NCBI GenBank assembly: GCA_000934385.1
Contig: KN880827.1
Coordinates: 1-16,588, forward strand
Reading direction: 5' to 3'
Length of the DNA: 16,588 nucleotides
Source: Cylindrobasidium torrendii FP15055 ss-10
Lineage: Eukaryota > Basidiomycota > Agaricomycetes > Agaricales > Physalacriaceae
How positions within the stretch are numbered: the first letter of the stretch is position 1; each line of letters begins with the position of its first letter. The notes beneath the pieces were generated by a model. The model saw only the letters and a list, made by a program, of their open reading frames with translations. It searched no databases and was not told the origin of the DNA. This document shows positions 8,315 to 16,588 of this stretch, one piece after another. Made by a program: the position numbers and the translations under genes.

Positions 8315-11170
8315 ATGGATTCAAATTTTAACTTCAGAATTCAACCACCAGCTCGTTTTGCTTACACTATGGCGCCGCCAACATCAACGCCCACGCCAGC
8401 ACCCGCACCGACTCCCGCACCAACACCGACGCCAGCACCAACAACGACACCAGCAGGACTAACAACGGTCAAGAACGTGCGCGGCAAGAGGAAAAAGACC
8501 GCCAAAACGCGGGATCCCCAGCAACCGGATAAGCGCCAGAAATTCACGGTCGACCAGGTCTGCCAACTTCGCACGTTGCTGGGGGAATGGAACGTGAGGA
8601 AGAAGGGGTCGAACCGAGCGGATTTTCGCGCCAAGGTTAGCAAGATGATGTTCTCGCGATGGGCCATTCTCGAACTGGCAGAACAACATGGGCTCCCAAC
8701 GGACTGCCCCTCTGTCACCAGCGCCGCTAAGCAACATTCAGGGCCAACCAGCACCCGGGCCGTGTTGGAGAAGGTGCGTCGGAATATGACGATGTGTAGG
8801 CTGTCCTACTCACCTCAGGCAGAGAATGATGACCTGGTACGATACCAACACCCGTCGAGACGTGCACAGGCCCTCCATCAACCCTGTGGCAGCTGCGCTG
8901 CCGTTCAATCGGATGCGAGGTCGAAGTGCCAAGGAGATGCTGGTTTCTTCCGATCTCGACCAATACCGTCGTGTGCTGGAAGAGGTCACTTCCTCTCGAG
9001 AAGAAACCGACTTGCTGACAGCCCGCATTGAGGCCCGTAGAGAGGATCGACGCACACGTGGTCTCCCCGACCTCGACGACCTTGACATCGTGGGCATCGA
9101 GGAGTACCAGGTTGAATTGCCCCCTGCCAATCGGAGCACGATCATGGCGGACAAGAGGCGTGCGTCTCAGTTACGATGGGAGGAGGCGACGCAGGAGGAG
9201 AGGGACGCAGCTGAGGAAGCGTCTGTTGCTGATGCCGCCTCGGTTCGGGCGCGTAAGGCGGAGATGGCAGAGGTCAAGGAGCATACGGCGGCGGAATACA
9301 ACGAGTACGCATGCCAATTTGTCTGCATGCTGTCCTCTGATGCAAGCGCAGAGCGGTGGTGGCGCGCCCTGCATACCTGCAGGAGGTCTTTGGTCGGCTT
9401 ACAAACTGGACCGACCATCAATACCTTCTCATCTCAGTGGGTCCTAGCGCAGATGGGTCATGGGATAGCGAAATGTGCGTCTTCACCTCTGCATACCACC
9501 ACCACTTATGCACACACTAGATCATTTTTTGGACGAGATCATCCGACTGGAGAGAAATATCTGACAGCCTTCCCCGACGCTGTCGGTCGCATGCTTGACG
9601 ATCTGGTGCCATGGTCGAGGACCTGTTGGGGTGCGTGCTTGCTTTTCTGACCATCACTGGGCGCTGATATTCTTTGCACAGGTCCTGCAGAAATTGAGCG
9701 ACGCAAGATCCTGGAAACGGATTCGCACCCTGATTCAGCCTCCTCTGGAGAACTACTGAGCTTGAACAATGGAGCAGGGCCCGCAGGACTTGTAGTTCCC
9801 GAGCTTGACGAATTCGACGACGGTCTTGACGATGTCCAACCAGCATCGCGCGGCGCCGCCGAGGCTGCCCTTCCGGGGAGATTCAACGTGGCGGATGACG
9901 CCAACCAAGCAGCACAAGCAGCGCCGGGCTTTAGTCGCGGGGACAACCATGACCCTGAGCTCACTGCCAATGAACGTCCTCAAGCCGTCTCCATCAGCAC
10001 GCCCGCTGAACCCCCTCCCCCGACGTCAGGAAGCGCGCGAAATTCGAGTCCACCTTTGCAACAGGCTAGTTCCCACGGCGCGGAGGATGAAATGCTTTCA
10101 ATTGGCATGGACCAGCTTACACAGAACGCCTCGCAAATGATGACAGACGGACCCAGCTTGCAAGAGCCATACGGGTCTTGGCCTGCTTCGTTTTTTCCAA
10201 CTCTGCCAGAGGACGACAACACCGCCATCACATCGTCGTCTCTGCTTATTGGCAATTCTCTTGGAGGCGCCCCCACCTCTCCGCCGTTGCCAATGCCCTC
10301 CATCCCTATCGTACTCGCCGCCCAGTCTACAGGTCCGTCGCAGGAGGGTACTAGCAGCCATGCCGCTGTTCATCCAGGGACTTCCACCGGTGCGCTGTTA
10401 GAGAGCATGGCGCAGATAGCAGATATCGTGGGGAAACGACTTCATTCGAAGGACAAGGCCATGGGTCAGAACTTGTCCGATTTCGAGGACGACCCATCAT
10501 CCTCTGAGGCATACTCACCTACCAGCTCGATAGCAGGCAGTCCGCAGCCGCAGCCACGGTCGCAACCGTCTCGAAGTCATAAAAGGTGAGTCGTTGCTGG
10601 GTGGAATGATGAGCGCCCTTGTTGACAGGAGATTAGGGCTCGTGAACCTGAGGCTGACGCCAATCCAGCCCCCACCCAACGGTGTGTGCAAGCATCAATT
10701 CCTTTGACATAGCTTGTTGAACAATTCACAGCGCTCGTCGAGCACATCTGGATCCATCGGGCTCTTTGATTCATGGCGCTGAGCAACATGATGCCCAGCA
10801 GAAGGAAGGCAGTCGCCGTCAACGGTTAGTACCTTCATTCTGGACCAAACCAAGGCTTACCCGCCTTGCCAGTGGACGTCCTGCTAAGTCCAAGGCGCCA
10901 GCCGCTCAACGCAAAGACGCGCCTGTGGAGCCCTCGCCATGGAAAGGATATGCTCTAATCAAAGAAGGAACTTCCGCACCGGTCGGTCTTCTCGACAGGA
11001 CCGACCTGGCAATCGAACCCCGTTTGCGCTCGCAGGCCAGCAGCTTGAGAGCAGCCCCTGAGGCCGTCAAGAAGGCGGGATGTAGGCGTTCCGGTAAGAC
11101 TGCAGCACCTCCGACGCCAGCTGCACGGACGACGGGTTCTCGAGGGAAGAAAGGTCCGAGGAGTAAATAG
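8315..11170 (+). CDS. Putative AT-hook nuclear DNA-binding protein, eight exons, 837 aa
   Basis: Exons are 8315-8773, 8823-9304, 9352-9474, 9521-9630, 9682-10585, 10637-10681, 10732-10824 and 10873-11170. All seven introns are 46-51 nt with matching phases, and the total is divisible by three. Residues 19-49 are a Pro/Thr/Ala tail; GKRKK and KTRD (57-67) form an NLS. A helical region follows, ending in WYDTNTR (158-164), which recalls the W-F/Y-x-N-H-[ST]-R signature of a large uncharacterised Agaricomycete family (from memory, not searched). Residues about 225-313 are charged helix (WEEATQEERDAAEEAS). Next come YLQEVFGRLTNWTDHQYLL and PWSRTCWG, then a long acidic Ser/Pro-rich region. The last exon forms SRRQRGRPAKSK (735-746), an AT-hook core GRP with flanking basics, and a Lys/Arg-rich end. 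A second start at 8369 (MAPPTSTP) is equally possible and has a good ATG context. Likely a chromatin or transcription factor; function is inferred. Confidence 0.75.
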
Positions 11171-11179
11171 TGCATCAAT

Positions 11180-11210
11180 AATCTATAACGGTCAAGGACT
11201 ATTTTTTGCC
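11180..11210 (+). other. Post-stop motif pair, copy 1
   Basis: AATCTATAACG (11180-11190) followed by ATTTTTTGCC (11201-11210) begins 10 nt after the stop of the 837-aa gene. The same pair follows the next gene at 11944-11970. It may be a 3'-end formation or mRNA-stability element, or a trace of common origin. Confidence 0.4.
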
Positions 11211-11384
11211 GCTCAATGTAGACCATTATTCCTCTAATTCAACCACTCTGAGGCCGAACCAAGCAATTGAGGACGCTTCGAGCCGCTTGTGTGATGGTGC
11301 ATCAATTTGATGTTCAGGTAAGCCAAGGCTGAGTGGCGAGCATGAGGGCCGTAGTGCGCTAGCGAAGTCTTGATTCCTACGGCC

Positions 11385-11938
11385 ATGGACACGTCATCTA
11401 CCGTTCTCGACCTTTCACCACAGGAAACCCTGGTGGCGGACTTTCTCTCGCAATACTACGAGGCCTTGTCCTCTATCGATACTGTCACCGCTCTCACCGC
11501 CGCTGCAATGTTCAACGCTGCCGCTGTGGCCCGGATTGTCCTGGACGAGGCGTCTCTCATCATGAACACGGAGTATGACAGGTTTCTCAATCACAACGAC
11601 CTGCCTGGTGCGCCGTCACATCTCTCCGCCTTTCAGTGCCATAAACTTACGCACCTGTAGAACCAGCACGCCAGGGAGTCCTCTACCAATTCTCTTTGCG
11701 CCGCCTCAACATCAGCGATGCTGCCTTTGCTTTCGATCACATCGTTCGCGCCCACCAAGCAGCACGCATGAAAGGCCAGGTTGTACCCGTCGCGGAGGCC
11801 GAATTGAAAATTACGCAATTTCTACTTGACATCCAGAGCGACCCTTCCGCGCCGTCGTCTGAACAAGCCATGGAGATAGAACGGGACGATGGCTACATAG
11901 TGGAGGCTTTTAAAAATCTTCATGTGGCTCAGCAGTAG
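11385..11938 (+). CDS. Unrecognised 166-aa helical protein, two exons
   Basis: Exon 1 is 11385-11607, the intron 11608-11660 (GTGCGC..CTGTAG, 53 nt, phase 1, CTTAC branch), exon 2 11661-11938. The ATG at 11385 has a good context (GCCATGG). Predicted mostly alpha-helical: an Ala-rich segment at residues 45-58 (TAAAMFNAAAVARIVLDEAS), then LYQFSLRRLNISDAAF and an acidic C-terminus (EIERDDGYIVEAF). No signal peptide, membrane helix, catalytic motif or family is recognised. It follows the AT-hook gene on the same strand and resembles the next gene in size and intron phase. Ala runs and helix-forming residues suggest a protein-protein interaction role, but that is a guess. Confidence 0.65.
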
Positions 11939-11943
11939 TAGGG

Positions 11944-11970
11944 AATCTGTAACGTCGCCAATTTTTTGCC
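11944..11970 (+). other. Post-stop motif pair, copy 2
   Basis: AATCTGTAACG (11944-11954) and ATTTTTTGCC (11961-11970) begin 6 nt after the stop of the 166-aa gene, matching the pair after the 837-aa gene. The second element is a perfect 10-nt match. Confidence 0.4.
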
Positions 11971-12463
11971 CTGCATCCATCTCAATACCACTCCATCACT
12001 GCTAAACCACTAGTATGTCCTCTGAAGTGTGTGGTGATCGGATCTAGAAGGGCTTCCCAAAATGGTCAAAGCTTCGGTAAGATTGACATGCTTAGCGGAC
12101 ACGGCAAGTGGGCATGTAACAGAGATGGGTGGGGAATTGGCCATTAAGCCTTATGAACGCAGAACGGGCTACTCTCCTTTCGCGTGAATTTGAGATGTTC
12201 ACACAATGGGAAGCCAAAGGAAGTCAATGAATATTCGTACAGTATTTAGGAGCATTATATACAAGAAAAATAAAGTGGGGTTCAATATGTACGCCGCTGG
12301 GGCCACCTGACACTTCTCCGGCTTATTGCATCCTCATTAACATTTCCCAGCAGGCTTTCTTGACGCCGACAATTTAATCGGACAGCTCGTGGCGACGCAT
12401 TCAGAGTGGGTGTTGTGCGCTCAATCGAACTGCTGAGCAGCGTCCACTTCAGACACCGCCCCC
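11971..12463 (+). promoter_or_regulatory. Intergenic region with probable promoter of the 168-aa gene
   Basis: No open frame of interest. A TATA-like ATTATATACAAG at 12254-12265, followed by an A-rich stretch, lies about 200 nt upstream of the next ATG and is a candidate core promoter. The remainder shows nothing recognisable. Confidence 0.3.
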
Positions 12464-13025
12464 ATGTCTTCTCTCACTCAAAACGAATGTCGTCTCCAGG
12501 AATTCCTGCAACGTTATGAGGACATCAACGCGGCGCCAAACGCAGACGAACTTCTCGCTTCGGAGGAGACTATGGAGGATATACTCAAAGCTGACCAAAC
12601 GCTGAGCGATGCAATCGTCGAGGTGTTCCCGATGGTGTTGAGGGCGCATGAGGATGTGACCAGTGCGTACATCACTCCTACGCCCTGAAAAACCGGCTCA
12701 TTAACGAATCTATGTAGCCACTGCCGAGCAATGGGACGATCTCGACCTTCGTCGCCAGCGGTTTATGGACGTCGTGGACATCCTGGCCACTCATTGCTAT
12801 CACTACCTCCACGAACATGTGACTAGGAGCCTGTCGACCTTCGCAGACGCGGAGGACGAAGACCAAGCCATTGCCAAGCTCAAGGCCAACTACCTGGATC
12901 ATATGAACGCCTACTTGAGCGCTGTGGCCGAAGCCGAGCTCGAGGATGGCTACGAAGGCGCGGATGAGAGTGATGCAGAACTATCAGAGGCTTCAGAGGG
13001 ACGGTCTGTGAATGAGGAGGAATAG
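12464..13025 (+). CDS. Unrecognised 168-aa helical acidic protein, two exons
   Basis: Exon 1 is 12464-12662, the intron 12663-12717 (GTGCGT..ATGTAG, 55 nt, phase 1, TTAAC branch), exon 2 12718-13025. It starts MSSLTQNECRLQEFLQRYED. It is helical, with a His/Tyr-rich core (THCYHYLHEH) and a strongly acidic tail (ELEDGYEGADESDAELSEAS, then NEEE). No signal peptide, membrane segment or known domain is seen. Size, two-exon structure and phase-1 intron after 66 codons mirror the preceding 166-aa gene (intron after 74 codons). Both N-termini have a similar L-[ST]-x-x-E..FL-x-x-Y pattern. A distant paralogue relationship is possible but not proven by eye. Confidence 0.65.
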
Positions 13026-13180
13026 CGGCTTCATGTCGAGCTGCGTTCATAACGGCATAACTTACTCCTGCTCCGGAATCTATTCGCATTCTGAAGAACA
13101 GGGAGAGGCTGAGAAAGATATGTGTGCTAAATTCCTACGAAAAGTGTGTAGCAGCGCCGATCTACGCGTAAATTGTCCCC

Positions 13181-13600
13181 TTAGGAACTACCGCTCTGGC
13201 GGAATTCTGAACGAACCAAGCGGAGCACACGAGGCGATGCTCTCAGGACTGACGAAGGAGACGGCTCACTGCCAGCTTGTTCATCCTCGCCGAACCCATT
13301 GCCTTTCACATCCTCAAAAGTCCATCCTTCCGTACCACCTTCCCGTTTGTTGTTGTGCACGACTTGGCTTGGGTTTCCCTGACTGGAGTCGTGAGATTCA
13401 TCATCCTGTGTTTTCATGTGGACGTTTCCCGAGGCGCCAGTGCTGTCGTTGTGGGTTGGGGATGACTGCGGGGCGCAGGGCACGGATAGAGCGACACTAC
13501 TGCGGCGATGAGAGTGACACTCCGCCTATTGTTGAAGCACCCACGTTGGCAAGGGTTGCTCTTTGAGCAATGAGACTTGTAGAGCGTTGACAGGAGGCAT
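13181..13600 (-). CDS. Possible 124-aa hydrophilic protein, two exons
   Basis: Exon 1 is 13600-13545 (MPPVNALQVSLLKEQPLP..), the intron 13544-13500 (GTGGGT..CCGCAG, 45 nt, phase 2), exon 2 13499-13181. The product is Ser/Asn/Gly/Asp-rich and looks disordered (KTQDDESHDSSQGNPSQVV, then TEGWTFEDVKGNGFGEDEQ). No family. It starts only 86 nt downstream of the next minus-strand gene's stop, leaving little room for a promoter. It could therefore be a chance frame, or part of a longer transcript from that gene. A plus-strand frame overlaps it, but its Cys/Arg/His-rich composition looks less like protein. Confidence 0.3.
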
Positions 13601-13686
13601 GACGGCGGGTGAGGAAGGGCGCAGTTTGCCTCAATGTTGGGCCTATTGAAAAGTAAAACCGGTCTTATTGCTAATGAAAGAACAAG

Positions 13687-14385
13687 CTACACGACATCAT
13701 TCAGCTGATATGCAAGGGAACCTTTCGCATGGGCTATGCTCAGCTCCAGTCCGCCCTCCTCCCTCCTACTGAAGTCATAAATTTCCTCAGCTGTGACCAA
13801 GGCGAGACGTAGCTCCGCATGCAGAGCCTCTACATCGGCACAGAGAGCTCCTCCCCTCTCCGACCCACGTGTGTCTCTTCCTATGAGATAGACACAACCA
13901 GCTGCTTCGTCCAGGATTCCTCGAGCCTGCGTAATGGCCACCTTGACCTGCTTAGCGGCAGCCTGCCAATCACCTCCCTCGCACAGGCCGTTGACGAAGG
14001 CCTGGAGCCTTGGAGAGCCCACAACTAGCTGCATTTGAGCCCGCAGCTTTTTCATGTCGAACAGGATGCGATGGAGGAGCTCCGGACTGGAAATGCTAGG
14101 GCTAGACCGGAAGGTGAGACCATGGGCATCGAGCCACCAATGTCTACGTACCCTCGAGGTGGTAGAACAGAGCGCGCCACTCGCCCTATTCGAGCGCGAC
14201 CCTTGTGTGATTCCGCGACTCGGGCATGATAGCGTGCTCGATTCTTCTCGCAGATTTGACGACGGTTTCTGGAAACCGTGAGCGCATGTTGAGGGAGCAG
14301 TGGTGCGCCAAAAGCACTTCAAGTAGTGCGCCGCATCGGCGCGAGCTTGGGAGGCTTTCCTCTCAGGCGTAGGTCGGCGCGGCAT
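13687..14385 (-). CDS. 194-aa protein with a basic N-terminal domain, three exons
   Basis: Exons are 14385-14318, 14268-14152 and 14086-13687; introns are 49 nt (GTGCTT..TTCCAG) and 65 nt (GTACGT..TTCCAG), both phase 2. The start MPRRPTPERKASQARADAAH is followed after splicing by NRRQICEKNRARYHARVAE. This matches, from memory, a basic TPEEK-x-A-x-RA...Y-x-K-[NH]-R...RRRARY type domain common in uncharacterised Agaricomycete proteins. After GRVARSVLPPRG the C-terminal 130 residues are helical (PELLHRILFDMKKLRAQMQ; AAAKQVKVAITQARGILDEA; VEALHAELRLALVTAEE). A strong GTAAGT donor at 14441-14436 just upstream may mark a 5'-UTR intron or a missed first exon. The basic half could bind nucleic acid; function is unknown. 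Confidence 0.7.
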   Translation of the reverse strand: MPRRPTPERKASQARADAAHYLKCFWRTTAPSTCAHGFQKPSSNLREESSTLSCPSRGITQGSRSNRASGALCSTTSRVRRHWWLDAHGLTFRSSPSISSPELLHRILFDMKKLRAQMQLVVGSPRLQAFVNGLCEGGDWQAAAKQVKVAITQARGILDEAAGCVYLIGRDTRGSERGGALCADVEALHAELRLALVTAEEIYDFSRREEGGLELSIAHAKGSLAYQLNDVV

Positions 14386-14600
14386 GGGACCAGGAAATTG
14401 ATGTTCAAGAAGGGCAACCACAGTGACAGGAGTTACTTACCTTGATCGGCTGCCGGTCCGATTCCGAACCTTCGACTTTGTCTGGCTAGGCTGATGGAAG
14501 TGAACGTTCTGGCATTACGGATACTAGCTACGCCCTGATACTACAGATAAAATAAATCGGATGGTACCACTGTGACACTGGAGCTCGTGGAGCGTCGAGT

Positions 14601-15886
14601 TCAAGAGAGGGGAACATGGTAACCTCCGGTACACACCATGCAACTATCCTGCCCATGAACCCATCGCTCTTGTCCGGCATGGCTGAGACCCTGGAGGGTC
14701 TCATCGGTCCTGACGAAGTTGAAAGATGCTCCCTTCTGCCTCCATAACTCCTCCTGCCTGGCAACTCGAGACGCCGCTTCTGGGTCGATGAAAGGCAAGC
14801 CCGTGCTTTCATCATGATCCAACGGTTCGTGCCCCGCCCTGCACAAGCACACGTTAAAGACGACCGACTGGAGTTGAGTGTGAGACGCGATAGCGCGCTG
14901 CAACGACTGAACCCCATCAAGGTCGTCTTCATCTGGATGTAACTCGAAGTGAACGCTGACCAAGGACGCCGATATGCCGCGGAGCACCGTGTTCTTCAAG
15001 GCTTGCAATTCCTGAGACTCGGCGACCACCCACAGGGAGGAAAGGCTGCCCATCCTACAAAGGTCGAAGCCCGTCCAGTCCAGCCAGCAGGAACCCCCCT
15101 CGAAGCTGTAGCAGCATGTGGATGCGATGGAGAGATGGCGAACCGTTGGGCTCATCCAGGCGAAGGCGTCTTGATCAGATGGCGAGGAGTAAGAAAAGTT
15201 GGGACCGACCAGAGTGAGGCAGTCGGCTGTGGCCATGAGGCTGGACATGAGGGGGATGAGTTTGGCCTCTTCCGTGCAGCTGTTGAATTCCACCCAAGGC
15301 TCCACCCACAAGGTCTCTGTACGAAGCGCTCGAAGAGTGCGAGCTGTGAGGTCCTGAGCGTCTAGCACAAGCTCGGATCGGCTTGCTTACTGGATTGTCG
15401 GACGCCTTGGACTCCAGGAGACCACTGGGCATCACAGAAATGAACTTGCTTCCAATCCCTGCGAGGCAAGGCTGACGCTGCACAAGGGGGGATCACACTG
15501 TCAATGAAGTATAATTTGTCGAATAACAGAATGAAAGAGGCATCGAAGGACAGAATTTCAGGGCTTCGGCACCGGCGCAGAGTGAATCGTTCCAATTTTC
15601 GGCGTGGGAGGATGGCACCCAGGGCGTTGGTTGCCTTCCGAACGTCGTCCGGGGAGAGTTTCTTGAGGTCGAGGAAGGTCACATCGCGTGTCTGGGCAAG
15701 GAGGTAGGGGTGGTTGAGGAAACACTCCGCTGTTTCGACCATGTGCGACTGCTTGACGATGAGGTGTCGGAACTGCATCGGTCCGCAGATACCTCTCCAC
15801 TCTGAGCAAACCCGAGAGGCATTTCTTCCATCCGAGAGGTGGTCGACCAGAACGAGGCGGATTAAATCTAAGCCCAGCTTATCCAT
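14601..15886 (-). CDS. F-box-like / leucine-rich-repeat-like protein, two exons, 412 aa
   Basis: Exon 1 is 15886-15391, the intron 15390-15344 (GTAAGC..CTCACAG, 47 nt, phase 1), exon 2 15343-14601. Two nearer AG sites (15362, 15354) would give 29- or 37-nt introns, and only 15344 gives both a normal length and an open frame. Residues about 4-43 (LIRLVLVDHLSDGRNASRV, CSEWRGICGPMQFRHLIV) fit the F-box pattern that recruits Skp1 in SCF ubiquitin ligases. The rest has irregular Leu-rich strands (LKKLSPDDVRKATNALGAI; LERFTLRRCRSPEIL; VRHLSIAST; LSSLWVVAESQEL; LVSVHFELHPDEDDLDGVQ) typical of the degenerate LRR-like C-termini of basidiomycete F-box proteins. It probably selects a substrate for degradation. 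The ATG has purine at -3 and G at +4. Confidence 0.75.
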
Positions 15887-16185
15887 GTCCGGCCAACGGT
15901 GAGATATTAGACCAATGGGGGAGGCGAGAGGTGCAAAGGAATCCGAAAGGGACCGCGATGGTGCGAGGCAAAGAGCGCAACATCAATTGCTCATGTGTTA
16001 CGACGTCATTCGATCACGTGCACACCTGCGGCTAGCTATTTGGATCGCTTGGTCCCAGGCCCCTTTCCAGCTTTCTGCTGAGAACGGGCGTCGCCTTAGC
16101 TCCATCGAGGTATGGTTTTTGAACCACATACGACCCTTGTGGCCCCTGTCTTCAGGCGATTTCGCTTGGGAGCTCTAGAGCCCGT
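15887..16185. other. Upstream region of the F-box gene
   Basis: No gene is supported. It should contain the F-box gene promoter. GATCACGTGCAC at 16013-16024 holds another CACGTG core. Open frames here are short and featureless. Confidence 0.3.
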
Positions 16186-16221
16186 CAAAAAGCCTTAAGG
16201 CCTCAAGGCCAAGACTCCTAA

Positions 16222-16588
16222 GGCATAAGTACGGTCCGAGTCGTAACCTGCTAAATCTTTCGAGCATCCTTCACTTGCACCCATATATCTAGGTATGGAA
16301 GTCGGCAATTCAACTCAACTCGGTGTGTAAAGAACATATGCTGTTGAAGCTCCTTCGCGTAGACACCCAAGGCGTAAGTGCAGTCCGAATCCGAACTTGC
16401 TAAATCATTCGAGCATCCTTCGCTCGCACTCATATATTCGTAACTCAACTCGACGTTTAAAGTGGAAGCCCCTTCGCGTAGACACCAAAGGCGTAAGTGC
16501 AGTCCGAGTCCGAACTTGCTAAATCGTTCGAGCATCTTTCGCTCACACTCATATATTCGTAACTCAACTCGACGTTTAAAGTGGAAGC
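16222..16588 (+). repeat. Start of a tandem repeat array, 119-bp unit
   Basis: GGCRTAAGTRC..GTCCGARTC begins units at 16222, 16371 and 16490. Units 2 and 3 are spaced 119 bp and nearly identical (GCTAAATC-TTCGAGCATC, ACTCATATATTCGTAACTCAAC, GACGTTTAAAGTGGAAGC). Unit 1 is 149 bp, more diverged, and contains an insertion of about 30 bp. The third unit is cut by the window end, so the array continues. The 119-bp period is not a multiple of three, so open frames across it do not stay in phase; this argues for a satellite rather than a coding repeat. The array edge follows an AAGCCTTAAGGCCTCAAGGCC segment (16190-16210). Confidence 0.85.

Noticed and set aside
8315..9630. Homeodomain mating-type (A locus) gene
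   Set aside because: WYDTNTR only faintly resembles the homeodomain WFxNxR helix, spacing does not fit, and there is no divergent partner gene or known flanking marker of the locus.
11008..11022. tRNA B-box-like sequence on the minus strand (GGTTCGATTG)
   Set aside because: It lies in the coding sequence of the 837-aa gene, deviates from the consensus end, and no A box or cloverleaf stems are seen.
13012..13566. Plus-strand 184-codon open frame after the 168-aa gene
   Set aside because: Cys/His/Arg-rich random-looking composition with no domain. It overlaps the stop of the 168-aa gene, and the minus strand there gives a more protein-like frame.
15354..15390. 29- or 37-nt intron in the F-box gene using the first or second AG
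   Set aside because: The 37-nt choice breaks the frame and 29 nt is below normal fungal intron size. The third AG gives a 47-nt intron with the correct frame.
16251..16535. Minus-strand 94-codon open frame in the right-end repeats
   Set aside because: It spans tandem units whose 119-bp period shifts the frame between units, so it is a by-product of the repeat.

Overview
The window reads as nuclear DNA of a basidiomycete fungus, most likely an Agaricomycete. Genes are split by many very short introns (43-65 nt) with fungal GTGCGT/GTACGT/GTAAGT-type donors, CTNAY-like branch sites and YAG acceptors. There are no bacterial operons or Shine-Dalgarno sites. Every exon model below was assembled by hand by matching phases across GT..AG introns. 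Family names come from motif recognition only; no search was run.

Left third (1-6.8 kb). A roughly 1.1-kb segment occurs twice in opposite orientation (102-1177 and 5421-6505). Fainter similarity runs about 0.1 kb further inward on both sides. Each arm carries the same two-exon gene, which I do not recognise. The right copy (minus strand) is open for 213 aa. The left copy (plus strand) is cut by a stop soon after its intron. Between the arms lie one complete HAL4/SAT4-like serine/threonine kinase gene (minus strand, four exons, 554 aa) and about 1.8 kb of gene-poor sequence upstream of it. Just outside the right arm is what looks like the last exon of a gene whose upstream exons I cannot find.

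Middle (6.8-8.3 kb). Gene-poor sequence with degenerate short repeats and an open stretch interrupted by one stop, probably a decayed gene.

Right half (8.3-16.2 kb). Three plus-strand genes in a row: an eight-exon gene for an 837-aa protein that looks like a nuclear DNA-binding factor (Pro/Thr/Ala tail, basic NLS, WYxxNTR helix motif, acidic Ser/Pro-rich region, C-terminal AT-hook), then two unrecognised helical proteins of 166 and 168 aa, each with one phase-1 intron. The first two share a motif pair just after their stop codons. Facing them on the minus strand are a possible 124-aa gene, a three-exon gene for a 194-aa protein with a basic N-terminal domain, and a two-exon gene for a 412-aa F-box-like/LRR-like protein.

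Right end (16.2-16.6 kb). The start of a tandem array with a 119-bp unit that runs off the window.

The kinase and the F-box protein suggest signalling and ubiquitin-ligase roles. The remaining genes look lineage-specific. The least explained parts are the inverted duplication around the kinase and the cluster of small lineage-specific genes beside the AT-hook protein.
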